DNA from: Gymnothorax reevesii
Taxonomy: Eukaryota > Chordata > Actinopteri > Anguilliformes > Muraenidae
Direction of reading: 5' to 3'
DNA: 64,000 nt
Assembly (NCBI GenBank): GCA_029721435.1
Contig: CM056573.1
Coordinates: 153,099,947-153,163,946 of the forward strand
The translations under genes were made by a program, and so were the position numbers. Below, piece after piece: positions 42,201 through 53,614 of the stretch. The first letter of the stretch is position 1. Each line of letters begins with the position of its first letter. The notes below the pieces were generated by a model. That model worked only from the letters and a program-made list of their open reading frames with translations. It was not told where the DNA came from and did no database searches.

Positions 42201-43370
42201 GCCCGACAAGATGGACAGCATGGACGGGCGCAGTGAAATTCAGAGGTCCACAAGCTAATAAAACTGTTCTACACCATTCAATATCAACTGCCAGTCTGAG
42301 AGGTCTTTCTCATCCCTCCGTTTCTGCAACGGTTTCTGCATCACTGTAACGACAGCAGGTCTGCTGGCTGCTTGTTTAGTGTTTTCACAAACAATACTGA
42401 TGGGGATCTTAGCGCAAAATGCTTACTTAACAATCCAGCAACTTGCACACAAAGTAGAGGGCATGAATTCCTGTCAAATGACCTTTACAGGATAACCATA
42501 TAATGAGACGTAGCCGAGGGGTGGGGAGACACACAAGGAATTCACATGAGGATTGTGACAACATCTACTCAATAATTACTTCATTAGGAATGTTTTCCTA
42601 GTACCAGGTGAGACATTTTCCGCAGATCCAGTAAGCCCTGAATACTCATGCTGACATAATTTCAGTCCCCTCATTATTCCTGAACTGCAGCCTCTGCAGT
42701 CACTTTCTTTCATTATGCCATCGTCACCTGTGGATTTGTTCATTGAGTCAATCTGGAGTACACCAGTCATAGCATTAAAAAGATAGGGGGGAGTGAGTCA
42801 TAGTGAGTTACCTTACCAAATTTGGTGAAGCTGCGATAATTAGTTGCCGAGTACTGACCCGGACAATATTTCCAAGTTCAAGATCACAGCGCAAAGGTTA
42901 AAGGTCAAATCCAGCAAAAAAAACCCTGACGTTGCACATCTATGGGTCATAGTGAGTTACCATACCAAATTGGGTGAAGCTGCGATCATTAGTTGCTGAG
43001 TACTGGCCCGGACAAAATCATGGACGGACGACGGACGACAGATGGACACGCAGGTGACGACAATACCCCTCTGGTCAGAGTCGGAATAAACACTATTCCC
43101 TTTAGGAGTCTGATAGGCTTACATTCTGTGAGTCACCCTAAAAGGAGAAGATACTCAATTTTCTCATTCTTTTAGACAAACCTATTGAAACTCTAAGCAA
43201 AAACTTTGGATTTTCTGCCCGAGTCATTGAACCTGATTTTATAAAATCAAAATGCATTCTTTCTTTTAAAATGACAAAGATGATAGCATTGTGGTAACTG
43301 AATGCCGGTAGTAGTAAAACTGTGAATGGTGATAATTGGTATTTTTTACATTAAAAATGTCTCTGCTGTT
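42201..43370. repeat. Unassigned with a partial 149-bp tandem duplication
   Basis: The sequence GTCATAGTGAGTTAC followed by CAAATT-GGTGAAGCTGCGAT occurs at 42797 and 42946, period 149 bp, with the second copy ending in ATGGACGGACGACGGACGAC-like repeats, a feature seen at the end of some fish interspersed repeats. No gene before the splice acceptor at 43363-43374. Confidence 0.5.
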
Positions 43371-43374
43371 TCAG

Positions 43375-43628
43375 AGGAGAAGCAGAGGGTGGACCTTCTG
43401 CATCAGGAGAAGAGGTGGGAGACGGAGAGACTGGAACTGGCTCAGAAGAGGATAAAGGATCAGGACGAGTGTCAGAAGGAGACCCTGCGTCAGTTACAAG
43501 AGAGCCTTGAAAAAATGCAGAAAGATCTAGAGGAAATCTATTCAGAGACTGTCACTCACCTAAAAATCCTTATTACCACAGCCAAGACCGTGGCAAAAGC
43601 ACAGAGTTGCTTCTCAACCTTGATCTAA
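43375..43628 (+). CDS. Second GBP-like coiled-coil exon, partial or broken
   Basis: An acceptor TCTCTGCTGTTTCAG ends at 43374 and the exon opens with the same split-codon phase as the GBP exon at 33955. It reads EKQRVDLLHQEKRWETERLE, KRIKDQDECQKETLRQLQES and LEKMQKDLEE, a GBP-type C-terminal coiled coil, then diverges (IYSETVTHLKI) to a stop at 43626. The family continues for another ~60-100 residues after this point; a matching continuation is found at 45243-45807 beyond an LTR. It is therefore most likely the 5' part of an exon split by later insertions, in a paralogue of the gene whose last exon is at 33955. Confidence 0.6.
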
Positions 43629-43659
43629 AAAATCTAAACTTTCCTCAGAAACACCATGA

Positions 43660-44850
43660 CCCAGGAGAGTCTGAATGGATTGGCTGTGTGGAATGTAAAT
43701 TTTATGATTCTGCCTATTTGGCATGTTTATTTTTTGATTCTGCCACGTATGGATTATGATTCTGCCTTGTCTGACCATGCTCTGTTTGTTATTGGATTCC
43801 AATCACTTATTTTGTTTTTGCCTTGTTTCTGTCTGTTCCGGTCATGTTTTTCTGTCTGTTCCGGTCCATGTTTTTTTTTTCACCATGCATAGCACTTTGT
43901 CTCCCCCTGTCTGGTCTTATGTTATGTGATCGCTCACTGCCCCAGTATTGTGTGTCACACTTTTGGGTGATTTCATGGTTTCTGGGATTTCAATCATTCC
44001 TTCCAATCTCATTTACTTCCTTCACCTTGCTTTTCTATATTACTAACCAAACTGACACTGCTTATTGTACTGACTTACAAACGAGCAATAAGGGATTATA
44101 TAGCTGCACTTACTAATTGACTAACAAGCTCTCAGTAGTCGCCTTATTCTAGTCTCCACCCCTTTGGCTTTACTCAATCTACTTTGCTGAAGTTTCAGCG
44201 GAACCTCCGCACTTGTTAGACTCTGTTCTCCCTCCTAATCTGTGCACGTTAGAACTCCCTAACCGGAGCTGTATGTTTGTCTATGGGCTGTCTTGTGATC
44301 CCTGGGGGCGTTTTGGCTTTTGCCAAGTTCATGTAGTTGGGAACTTACTCATTTTCATTCCTTTGTTAATTAGTCTGATCCAGCTCACCTGTTCCCTATC
44401 ATAGCATGTGACTTCCCTTACGTGTATTTAAGCAGTCATTTCACTCACAGCTCTCGTCAGAACGTTTTCCCTGTGCTGTGATCGTTGATGCCTTGTATTC
44501 TTAGTGTTATACTTCTGACTGGAACGTTCCCGATTCTGATTTTGGCTCTTTCTTTGATACTTCTCCCGTCTGTGTACCGTACCTGTTTGCCAGACCCTGA
44601 GTTTAGTCTCTGCTGCCCTGTTAACGGTTCGGATTACGTCTACTGGACTTTGGGTTTGGATTCTCTGACAAACCTGTGTCTGTGCACCGAACCCTTTTTG
44701 ACCGACTCAGAGTTTTGTTTTCTGCCCTGTGTACAGTTTGGATTATGGATTCTGATTTTGGATTGTGGACCCTGTACCGTTGGCCTTCTGCCCTGTGGGT
44801 TTTTGCTGAAACTTCCTGGTCTCGCATTTGGTTCCAAAACGATACCTCAC
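43660..44850 (+). mobile_element. LTR 5 (gypsy-like family), plus strand, probably solo
   Basis: Aligns by eye in parts with the solo LTRs on the other strand and with the chromovirus LTR (for example CCATGCATAGCAC at 43883-43895). It ends with CCTCACA at about 44850, like LTRs 1 and 3. I could not fix its left end or a target duplication. No retroelement coding sequence adjoins it. Confidence 0.6.
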
Positions 44851-45230
44851 AGAAAAAGAGAACGGCAACTGAAATGACTGACTTAAACCAGAAAGTCAGT
44901 GATAAATTTGCAGGCAAGATAGAAAGGAGGGCATAATGGTTTGTTCAAGTACTGCTACTGGCCAGTTTTTGGGCAAAATGCTGGGTTTTTTTTCTTAGCT
45001 ATGAAGTGCTGCTTCAGTATGCTTGTCCCCAATTTTTTTTTTTCTCACCGATCGCCTCTGTCAGTCCAAAGTGCCTGAAACGCTACATTTTATGCAGACC
45101 AATTACAATGTTTTTGCTAGCGACTCTAATCGTAAACATTCCGCTCACCCCTGTATGCTTGCATGTGTATGAATCGTAATGAATGTTCGATATTAAGACT
45201 CTTGGTTAAATGCTAAAACTTAAATCTACT
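44851..45230. other. Unassigned between LTR 5 and GBP fragment
   Basis: No gene or repeat recognised. Confidence 0.35.
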
Positions 45231-45242
45231 TATAAGGTCAAG

Positions 45243-45807
45243 ATGGAAAAGGAGTCAGCTGAGGCCCTGAAAGAGATTCAGCAAGCGCAGCAAGGGCAGC
45301 AAACTGCAGGAACAGAAATGGCTAATGACCAAGGGATTCCAGATAAAAGAGGAGGCGCTGAGGGAGGAGATCCAGGGGTTGAAGAAGGATATAGAAAACA
45401 CCAAGCAGAAAGATAAGGCTGCCCAGCGGGAGACACTGATGAGAATGACCTCGGCCATTTCAGACGCTTTCCAAAAGTTCATGGATTATAAAGTCTGTGA
45501 GGAGCGTAAACTACAGAAAATTACTGAGAAAAAATACATGCACCAACTTGCAACAGGAGCCCCTGGGCAGGACTCTCAGCGTTACAGTGGCTCTCGAGTC
45601 AACTCAAGTCAGGGCAGTGGGTTAGAGCACAGCTCTCTCAAGCAAACAGGCCCAGATTTCCTCCAGCATGAGGAAGGGGAGCCCAAACTAGGACAGACGG
45701 ACCTTGCCTCATCAGAGGATTGTGCAGAGATGCTGACAAGCTCTTCTGAGTCCAATAAGGTCACTAAAAAAGCAGCACAATCCCAAAATGAGGGTAGTGC
45801 CGTCTAA
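45243..45807 (+). pseudogene. GBP-like C-terminal segment with a frameshift
   Basis: Starts KMEKESAEALKEIQQAQQGQ in one frame and continues in another with KLQEQKWLMTKGFQIKEEAL and REEIQGLKKDIENTKQKDKA, collinear with the GBP last exon at 33955 (AMECKLQEQRDLLEKGFREK). One indel lies near 45300. It then runs through KVCEERKLQKITEKKYMHQL and a serine/glutamine-rich tail to a stop at 45805. The tail is much longer than that of the 34-kb paralogue. With 43375-43628 it makes a complete GBP C-terminus once the LTR is ignored. No clear splice acceptor precedes it. Confidence 0.6.
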
Positions 45808-46520
45808 TCAAATCAAAATACTTGTATACACAATACTCATTAAAATTACCTAATTTAGGCACACTGTATCATTCAAAAGTTTAGAATCACTTAAAGTAAT
45901 TGATCAAAAATACAGTATTGACAATTTAAATTTATGACTGACTTATTATAGGTGTAATCTGCAGATTTTTAATGGACTGTTTACACTGGCAGACCAAGTG
46001 GGCCATTTTAGGCAACCATCACTCCTGTGTTACAATGACACCTTGTGTTGGCAAACCATATTGCAATCATGTTAGCACAGCTTTGAACTGTTCTGCTGTT
46101 TAAGAAAGTGATGTCGCTGACCTTCTTTGGGTTACTTAAATATCTGGGGCATCAGCTGTAGAGGGTTTGATTATGGTCAGAAAATGGACAAAGATAAACA
46201 GCTATCTTCAGAGATGTGTCAGTTTGAAGTTCTTCTGAAAAATGAAGACTACTACATGGAAATTTTGAAACGATTTTCAGTTGGAGCCGTGTGCACGCAT
46301 GTGTTGCTCACATAGATGGAGTCGAATGGTACTTTCGCTCATCCTCAGACACCTGGGACCCCTCATCCCAAGATCAGTTTGGTTTGATGTCCGTAATCTG
46401 ACACATGCAGGCTGTAACCTGATGTGGCGCTCTTGAGTTATGTTGAGGATTATATTTCAATATTTCTCATCATATTCATCAGATGATCAATTAATAATCA
46501 TAATCAATAATATGTAATAA
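45808..46520. repeat. Probable old DNA-transposon relic near 45870-46160
   Basis: The phrase TTCAAAAGTTTAGAATCACTT at 45874-45894 (given here as positions, core AAAAGTTTAGAATCAC) and the following AT-rich DNA resemble a common non-autonomous Tc1-type repeat of fish. It is too decayed to delimit. The short open frame at 46127-46315 is not a recognisable protein. Confidence 0.35.
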
Positions 46521-46534
46521 TCATAATCATATTA

Positions 46535-46880
46535 TGTAAGCAGCAGTAACACACGCACACACACGTACACACACACACAACATAACACACACACATACAA
46601 GTAGTTCACATTACGCGTAGGGAGGGGATGAGCAGTGCAAATGCACACACGCACAGGCACACGCACATGTACACATGCACATACACATAAAACACACACA
46701 CACACACACACATACAAGCAGTTCACACACACACACACGAGAAGTGCACACAGACACATGCACAGGCACAATCAACACACGTACACACACACACCAGCTG
46801 TTCACACAGACACACAATCAAGCAATTCAATTCCCACACGCATGAGCAGCTCACACAAACATAAGCAGCAGGCTTCTGTT
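46535..46880. repeat. CA/TG-rich microsatellite tract
   Basis: Impure ACAC repeats interleaved with GCAC and TACAC over about 340 bp. The cysteine/valine-rich frames on the minus strand are by-products of the repeat. Confidence 0.9.
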
Positions 46881-47400
46881 TAGTTGATCTTAAAAACATA
46901 ATCAGGTGATGTATTTGATTTCTGTAGCTTTGATCAAAATTATTTGTTCAGTAAAATCATTAGTTGTCACTGAAAAAACATAATCAATTGAATCATTTAT
47001 GTATCGACTTGAATCCTATTCCTTAGGCTGTATTTTTCCTTTATTGACTGTAATTTTCCTCTCCTTTTTAGTGATGCGTATGCTTATCTATTGGTTTTAG
47101 TCCTCAAGGGCAGTTGGCAGTGTTTTGGTTTGCCCGTCCTGTTGTAGCGTGAGAATGAGAAGGTGGAAAGACTATATTTGGAGGATATTTCCAGTGATTA
47201 AGGTATAAAACTGGGTGTGAAAAGAAAGATGTCAGTTTTTCTTGCGAAAAAAGAACTCTGCTTTATATTTATCAATATGCCTCAATAAAGCCTAATTGTC
47301 TGAAGAATCTGTCTCTCTCCAATTGCTTGAGGATGGGGAAACCTCATGATATGAAAATATGTCTGAATGAAAACCACAACAAATGTTACTGTTGTCACTT
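46881..47400. other. Unassigned
   Basis: AT-rich; no gene recognised. A possible AATAAA lies at about 47284. Confidence 0.4.
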
Positions 47401-47573
47401 GTGGCTACCCTTATCAGGGTCGGTCAGCGAAAGTGCCGTTTTTCCATTCTCGGACAGACAGCTGCCTGATTGTTGACGGGTGACTGTGCAGATGATGCAC
47501 CACCTCTCGGCAGCTGAGACCAGCTTGTAACATGCCAATGGCTCTTTTTCTCTGTCCTGTGTCATAAGCCATT
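47401..47573 (-). pseudogene. Tc1-like transposase N-terminal fragment
   Basis: On the minus strand from about 47573: MAYDTGQRKRAIGMLQAG, LSCREVVHHLHSHPSTIRQL and WKNGTFADRP, the first helix-turn-helix of a Tc1-like transposase. The frame breaks below 47420 and nothing of the catalytic domain is left. It lies just outside, and in opposite orientation to, the IS630-like element that starts at 47623. Confidence 0.6.
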
Positions 47574-47622
47574 CAATTTTCTTGACGCCATAGCATTTTT
47601 CTTTTTTTGTTTGATGCCATTA

Positions 47623-48817
47623 CAGTTTTTCTTGATTGCTTTGACCTGCTTAAAGAAACTGGGATCCGCTCGGTTTTCATCGTCACTGTCTCAGCAGAGC
47701 ACAAGACGCCTCTTGCAACTGTGTTAACCCTTTCTCGTTGGATTGACACATTTTCCCCACCCTTTTCCAGAACAGTTAACACAGAGTTCATTCAAGCAGT
47801 CCAAACTCCATTGTTTTAGCTATGGTAACCAAACAGAAACCATCTGTTCCTAATTAGGCTGATCCCACCAGAGGAGAGAGGGCCGTTGAGGCCCGGCATG
47901 CCACTCTTCGTCATTATCTGGGACAATGTGGCGTTCCACCACTCTCGCCTTGTCAATGAGTGATTTGCAGTACACCCTCGAATGATGATGCAGTTCCTTC
48001 CAGCATATTCCCCATTTTTGAATCCCATAGAGGAGTTCTTCAGTGCTTGGAGGTGGAAGGTTTATGATCACCGTCCCGATGAGCAGATGCCCTTGCTGAA
48101 TGCAATGACTGATGCTGCCCAAGAAATAGGTGCAGAGGAATGTCAAGGCTGGATAAGGCATGCAAGAAGATTTTTCCCTCGGTGCATTGCAAGAGAGGAC
48201 ATTGAGTGTGATGTGGATGAGGCCATGTGGCCCCATCGTCAAGACAGAAGAGACTGAGTATCAATAGTGGCTATTTCTTATACTTTACTGTTATAGATTT
48301 TATTTTTGTTTTCTTACGTAATTTCTTATACTCTAAAAGATTTTATTTTGGTTTACATGTATTTTGTGTAATATTTACAGTGTTTCAGTTTTCAGCCACA
48401 GTTTGAAAAAAAGAATCAATGGAATCAATAAAATTTGCATCAAAGCATTTCTGATTCTGGATCCAAATCTTTGCAAGAAGGCAAATTTGACAACAAATGG
48501 CACTGGCATGAAAGCTACGTACAGTAATAGGCTACAATGACAAGCAATGGTGCACTGATTCGCACTGAGTGCTGTATTTTGTTGTCCATTGTGTAATGGT
48601 TGATTGGAAGAGCTCATACACTTGTTTGCAAGTTGTGTTGTTTGAAGGCAAAATTTGCTTTTGTTGCATATTTTAAATGTTTTGGCACGGTTAGAGCCTT
48701 TTGCAAACAAAATGTGTCATTTCGACCATGAGTGCCACTGTTTCGGCCTGTGTGTTAACTGTTTTGAAAATGTGGAGTTTGAGTTGACTGCTGCATCAAA
48801 GCAATCAAGAAAAACTG
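47623..48817 (+). mobile_element. IS630/Tc1-like transposon with 22-bp inverted repeats
   Basis: Ends are CAGTTTTTCTTGATTGCTTT at 47623 and its reverse complement at 48798-48817, flanked by TA at 47621-47622 and 48818-48819. It contains a DDE-type transposase C-terminus on the plus strand (47880-48257). The space before it (about 250 bp) is too short for the DNA-binding half, so the copy is internally deleted. Confidence 0.8.
47880..48257 (+). pseudogene. IS630/DDE_3-type transposase, C-terminal domain
   Basis: Reads PLFVIIWDNVAFHHSRLVNE, one in-frame stop, then FLPAYSPFLNPIEEFFSAWR and WKVYDHRP, the DDE_3 pattern in which the aspartate of WDN and the glutamate of NPIEEFF are catalytic residues of IS630/Tc1/mariner-type enzymes. 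It ends RCIAREDIECDVDEAMWPHR with a stop at 48257. The first catalytic aspartate and the DNA-binding domain are missing. It closely resembles a family common in fish genomes and is unrelated at the sequence level to the Tc1 at 35 kb. Confidence 0.75.
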
Positions 48818-48819
48818 TA

Positions 48820-50822
48820 AATGCTGTGTCCACAAAAATACCATATTTTCAAAAATTTAGAGAAAGAATGCAGAACACCATGACAAATTTAGGATATGTT
48901 AATTACAGGCATCTAATCTTTCTAAAACTGTCAATTTGATGTTGGTGGATGTCATTTTGTTTTGTGTTAAATGATAAAAAATAGCACAAATTTTATTTTT
49001 TTCATTTTCAAGCCTTAATATTTTCTAGATCATTCATGAGAGAGGGGCAGAATTAGAATACAAAATACACTACATATATGGGATGGTGTATGTGCAATAC
49101 CAAATTCCTGTCTTTGACATTAGGCTTTTTACAGTCCTTCAAATATGCTACCACAGAGCGTAGAGTAAAATTTTTGAGCAAGTTGAAGCACACAGAAATA
49201 TATGATGAACTAAAGAGACACATTCATAAGTCCATATTCCTCAAGTTAGAGTAGCAGATTTTCACCCTTTGAAAATTTGAAGGACCTTGCTGAAATACTT
49301 TTTTAGATATAGCCATGTGAAAGTGGCTCCTCAGAAATCACTATTCAAAAAGGACCAGAACTTGGTTGCAGAAATATTTTTTATGACTAAACTATCAGGA
49401 GTTGAGAGCTAAAATTCTTGATTTATCCTATTAAGAGGTCTATGTACCGGCTGGATTTTTTTCAGCCAAATCTGAGATGGTCAAGTGGCAAGTTTCTGAA
49501 ATTCAGACATTTGACATGGAATGACCCAAAGGCAACTTACCACGAGAAAGGGGGCATTGCATCGTCTACTTTTTTCTCTACATCTTTGGTGCTTCAGGAA
49601 GCATGGAGTGCCATTTCTGCAGGTTACCTGAACAAATTGAGCCCTAAAATTCTCAATGCTAAATCCTAAATCCTAAAATGCTAAATGAGAGTTCTGCAAG
49701 GCTGTAATTGCTGCAAATGATGAATTCTAGGATGAAAGTGTCTGATTTACCAATTGTTATTTGAAATGGAAATCGTAATTTTGGACGTTGTCAATGTCTT
49801 CTCTAAATTGACTGTCAATACTGCAACTAATCAGATGGATACTTTTCCAAATTTTTGAATGACAGTTGAGCAGTTGCACGTGTTGTTTGTCATAATATGA
49901 TATGATAAGCGTTCATTTCAGCTACTCAAAAGTGACATCTAAGAGTGAAATAAAGTTGGAAAGATAGGGAAGTATAACAAAGTAGGTGGAGAGAGGAGAC
50001 AGAAAAGCAAATGTTTTTTTTTTTTTCGTCTAGTATCTGTCAAATAAGTGTGCAGTTGATGTTGAAAAGATGCCCAGAGTGAGCACAACTAATTTTTAAC
50101 CTCGTGCAGAGATCTGGCATACGTCAATACGGGATGTCCAGAGGACGCCCTAAAAACACGTCATAAAAACTTTCATTCTGGCTTCTGAGGGGAAGTAATT
50201 TAGAAGTTTGTGGAAGACCTAAAAAAGCCATCGATTTGACGTATTCTTGCTCGATGGGTTAAGCAGCGAGATTTGTTTTGTTGTCTCGTGCCGTTATTCA
50301 GCTTGTATATGGAATCATTTGTGTTTCTACACCCCTCTCCAAAAGTAGTTGCTATTTAGATTCAAATAAACAATTACTACGACCGGATCATTACTGCTGC
50401 GATCAATAGCCTATGTTTCAGCTGACAATAAGTATTTTAACCTTAATGCGGTGAAGTTAGCCGGGGTGTTTATCGTTAATCTCAAAATGTGCTTGTATTT
50501 GTAGCAAAAGATCACCTTGGCTTTACTTCTATGATACTTGGGAATGTGCACGTATTTGTATTGTAATGTAAAGATGAACGGTGGCGTTATATAATGTGAG
50601 AGTAGCCAATGCAAGCATTTCACTAGCCAATGCGGTATGCTGAGCCGGAGTGTTCATGTTTAATGTCATAATGTGCTCGGATTTGAAGCGAAAGATCACC
50701 TTGGCTTGATAAGGCTAGCGTTTATCTCACAGTAACATAATGACGTACGATGATGAGTGACATACGTTGTGTGCCACGCACTGCTGAAAGAGAGAGACAG
50801 ACGAATCTCTCAAATAGTAGTA

Positions 50823-50825
<3 letters not shown>
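48820..50825. other. Unassigned, ~2 kb
   Basis: AT-rich with no coding sequence or repeat that I recognise. The two stretches at about 50465-50530 and 50640-50705 share AATGTGCT and AAAGATCACCTTGGCTT, so there is a diverged tandem duplication with a period of about 185 bp. Confidence 0.4.

Positions 50826-50827
<2 letters not shown>

Positions 50828-50854
<27 letters not shown>
50828..50854. repeat. TA microsatellite
   Basis: Uninterrupted TA dinucleotides. Confidence 0.9.
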
Positions 50855-50855
50855 A

Positions 50856-52384
50856 CCCAGGTTACCAGGCCTTATCAACAGTCCAGTCCACCAGTTAATT
50901 AATTAGAACAATAAATCAATAAACTCATATTTTTTTCATGTGACAAACAAAAATCTTGCATAAAATGAATAAATAGGTTTAATGGTTAAAAATTGTAAAT
51001 ATGTTAATAAATAGATTAAAAAGATCAACACACACAAGTTCATTTATCTGTTTTTTAAAAGAGTATTTTATTTCATTTCAAGTGTGGCGAAGGTGCCTTT
51101 CTTGAAGTGTAAAAGATTCAGGTGACCTGAGGAGTTCATGTGATAGTGTAACCAATCAGACGCCTCAGGGCGTACGTGCCTTGGTGGTTCCGTTTTCTCT
51201 CTCTCTCTCTGCTGAATCGTCTCCGAGGCAGCTGTGTTCTAGCCTCCTGCTGCAGACTCTGCCGATTTTTGTCTGAGAGAGCCAGATATTCCAAGTCTAA
51301 GTCACTTTTATCGTCAGAGCAGAGAGCGGAGCTTTCCCTTTTTTTGTCATGGGTAGATGAGCGGGCCGTGTGTTTTGCTACAGAAGCAGAGGAGAACTTG
51401 AGTTCTGTTGATTAGCATTCGGGGCTAACTAGGCGCTAGCTTCAGCGCTAGCTCCAGTCATTAGTCGCATCCATTGCTAAATTGTAAAGGTTACATGTTA
51501 CTGAACTCCCGTGTCCCTGTCCCTTAAAAAGTGGAATCCTGGACTGATGAGAGCCGTGTAAAGGAAAAAAAAAAAAAGGAAAAAAATGTTTTATATTACA
51601 GTGTTTTGTTTACATTTACCCTCGCTCTGTGTTTTTTTTTTAGAGTGAGCGGCAGTAAGGAAAAAAAGAAGGAAAGAAATGTTCAGCCATTTTGCGTCAT
51701 GTTAATACTGAGAAATGTATTCAGTTCATTAAATTCACAGTAAAAAGTGGTTTAAAAAATTGTTAAGAAGCTGTGTTATAAACACACAATTTTATGCATA
51801 TACTTTGTATGTATTTATTGAAATTTAAAAGTATATTTTATTTATGTGAACAATACAGTAACACTGTATTTGGCCTTTATAGGCCGGGTATTTTTCTTTT
51901 CCTTTTCCTATCCCTTGTATGGATTCCTGTGTTGATCTACAAGACATCTTCTTCCACTGAGGATTCTTCCTGTGTCTGTAAAGGTAGAACGGGACCTTCA
52001 ACCCAAAAGACCGAGACTGGGATTTATTCAGAGACTCTGATTTATTTAGAAAAAAAAGAGACTGATTTAATGGGAACTGTGGTTGATATCTCTTGTCTGA
52101 AGAGTTGGAAAGCTAAAATTGTTTTTTTTTTATCATTATTTTTCTACAATTTTATTTTCCATTCAATACAATACAACACACTAAAAACTTACCTTTGATG
52201 CGTATGAGGTTCTTTACTCGGTCACTCAAATGCATTTTGCTAATGCACCCCTTCTCCTGTAGCGACCTAAACCTCTGACTACTGGTTCACGAGGTAATTG
52301 ATGCACTGATGAAATACATATCTGTATCTGCCAGTCTTTTGCCGTTAGCAGTTAGAGCTGAGGCAGGTTGAGGCATATATACTG

Positions 52385-52419
<35 letters not shown>

Positions 52420-52571
52420 GCTGTCATCATATTCTTTATTATTTATGCTGTTCTTAAAGGGGCACTGTGGTGTCGCACACAATTGGTTTATTGTGTTATT
52501 CTGAACCCTTGTGAACACTACTCAGCCAGTATAATTTTCAGCAGCACGCTAATAAATGAGTAATTGTAGTC
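50856..52571. other. Unassigned region with a second TA microsatellite
   Basis: No gene recognised. GCTAGC-type motifs at about 51420-51455 and pyrimidine-rich DNA at 51190-51215 could be the leader of a retroelement or gene, but no open frame supports it. A TA repeat lies at about 52385-52430. Confidence 0.35.
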
Positions 52572-53388
52572 CAAATTGTCATAATCTGTATTTTTTCTTG
52601 TTTCATTATGCTCATGTCTTGTTTTAGTTCTGTGCCTGGCTTTGCCATGATTATGGATTTCTGTGCTTAGTGACCATTGCTCTGACTGACCATTCTTAGG
52701 ATTATGTATTGTATTTTGGTAGTTTGGATTTCCTTGTTTTATTATTTTTCATGTTTAGATCATTAGTTATCTTGCCATGTCTTCCTTTCCATGCATAGCA
52801 CCTCGTCTGCTCCAGTCATGTCATGTACGTCTTCTATGTATTTTAGCAATGCATTTCCCTGTCCGCGTTATAGCATCTATTCGGTGATTTCCGTGGGTTT
52901 TCGTGGTTTCCGAAAATCTTCCTTCACGTCTCGTTTCCTGTAATTCCCGCTATTCTCAGATTAACATATTAATTAAGACTAATACTTCATGTTACGTAAT
53001 GTCATTACTAACATAGACTAATATACTCATCCTGAGTACTTCTGTGTATTAATATTCACCTGTCATGTAGTGGTGTGTAAATATCACGTTGTTCATTTTC
53101 ACTAATGCTCTTTGCATTCGCTCTAGTCTGTAAACTCCGCCCTCCCGTTTCCTATCCCTGACTCTGCTGATTACTGCGATCTCTCGCACCTGTTTTACCT
53201 CGAGCTGCCTCTCGTTCTATTATTCACTTAGGCAACTCCCTAATCGGAGTCCGTTTTCATGTTTAGGATTGGTCTGTCAATTGTGATGCGTGATCATGGT
53301 TTGTCTTTCCCTCATGTGCTCATTATATTTAATTGTTTAGCAACTCCCACCTATCCTATTCCCCGCCTAGTTTAGTCATTTCTTTGAG

Positions 53389-53430
53389 TATATAAATGTC
53401 TCATTTCACTGCAGAGCTTTGTCAGATCTT
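53389..53430 (+). promoter_or_regulatory. LTR promoter: TATA box and inferred transcript start
   Basis: TATATAAA at 53389-53396 is followed about 25 bp later by GTCAGATCTT (53421-53430). That sequence is the reverse complement of 54893-54902 just after the 5' LTR, which is what self-priming elements require of their first transcribed bases. The start site is inferred, not measured. The same arrangement is present in the 3' LTR at about 60027-60070. Confidence 0.65.
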
Positions 53431-53614
53431 CATTCCTTTTCTCCTTGCCTGTGCTTTGTATTCTCATCTAGATTCCCGTGTACAACTATAGCCTGTATCT
53501 GACTGATTACTCTTTTGCTTAGCCCTTTTGTTTTGGTTGCTGCATTTATTGATTTTTCGTGTACGAACCTTGCCTGCCTGACTACGTCTCTGTGCTACCC
53601 CTGGCTTCCCGACC

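Noticed and set aside
46532..46883. Cysteine/valine-rich minus frames and threonine/histidine-rich plus frame
   Set aside because: Products of a CA/TG microsatellite.
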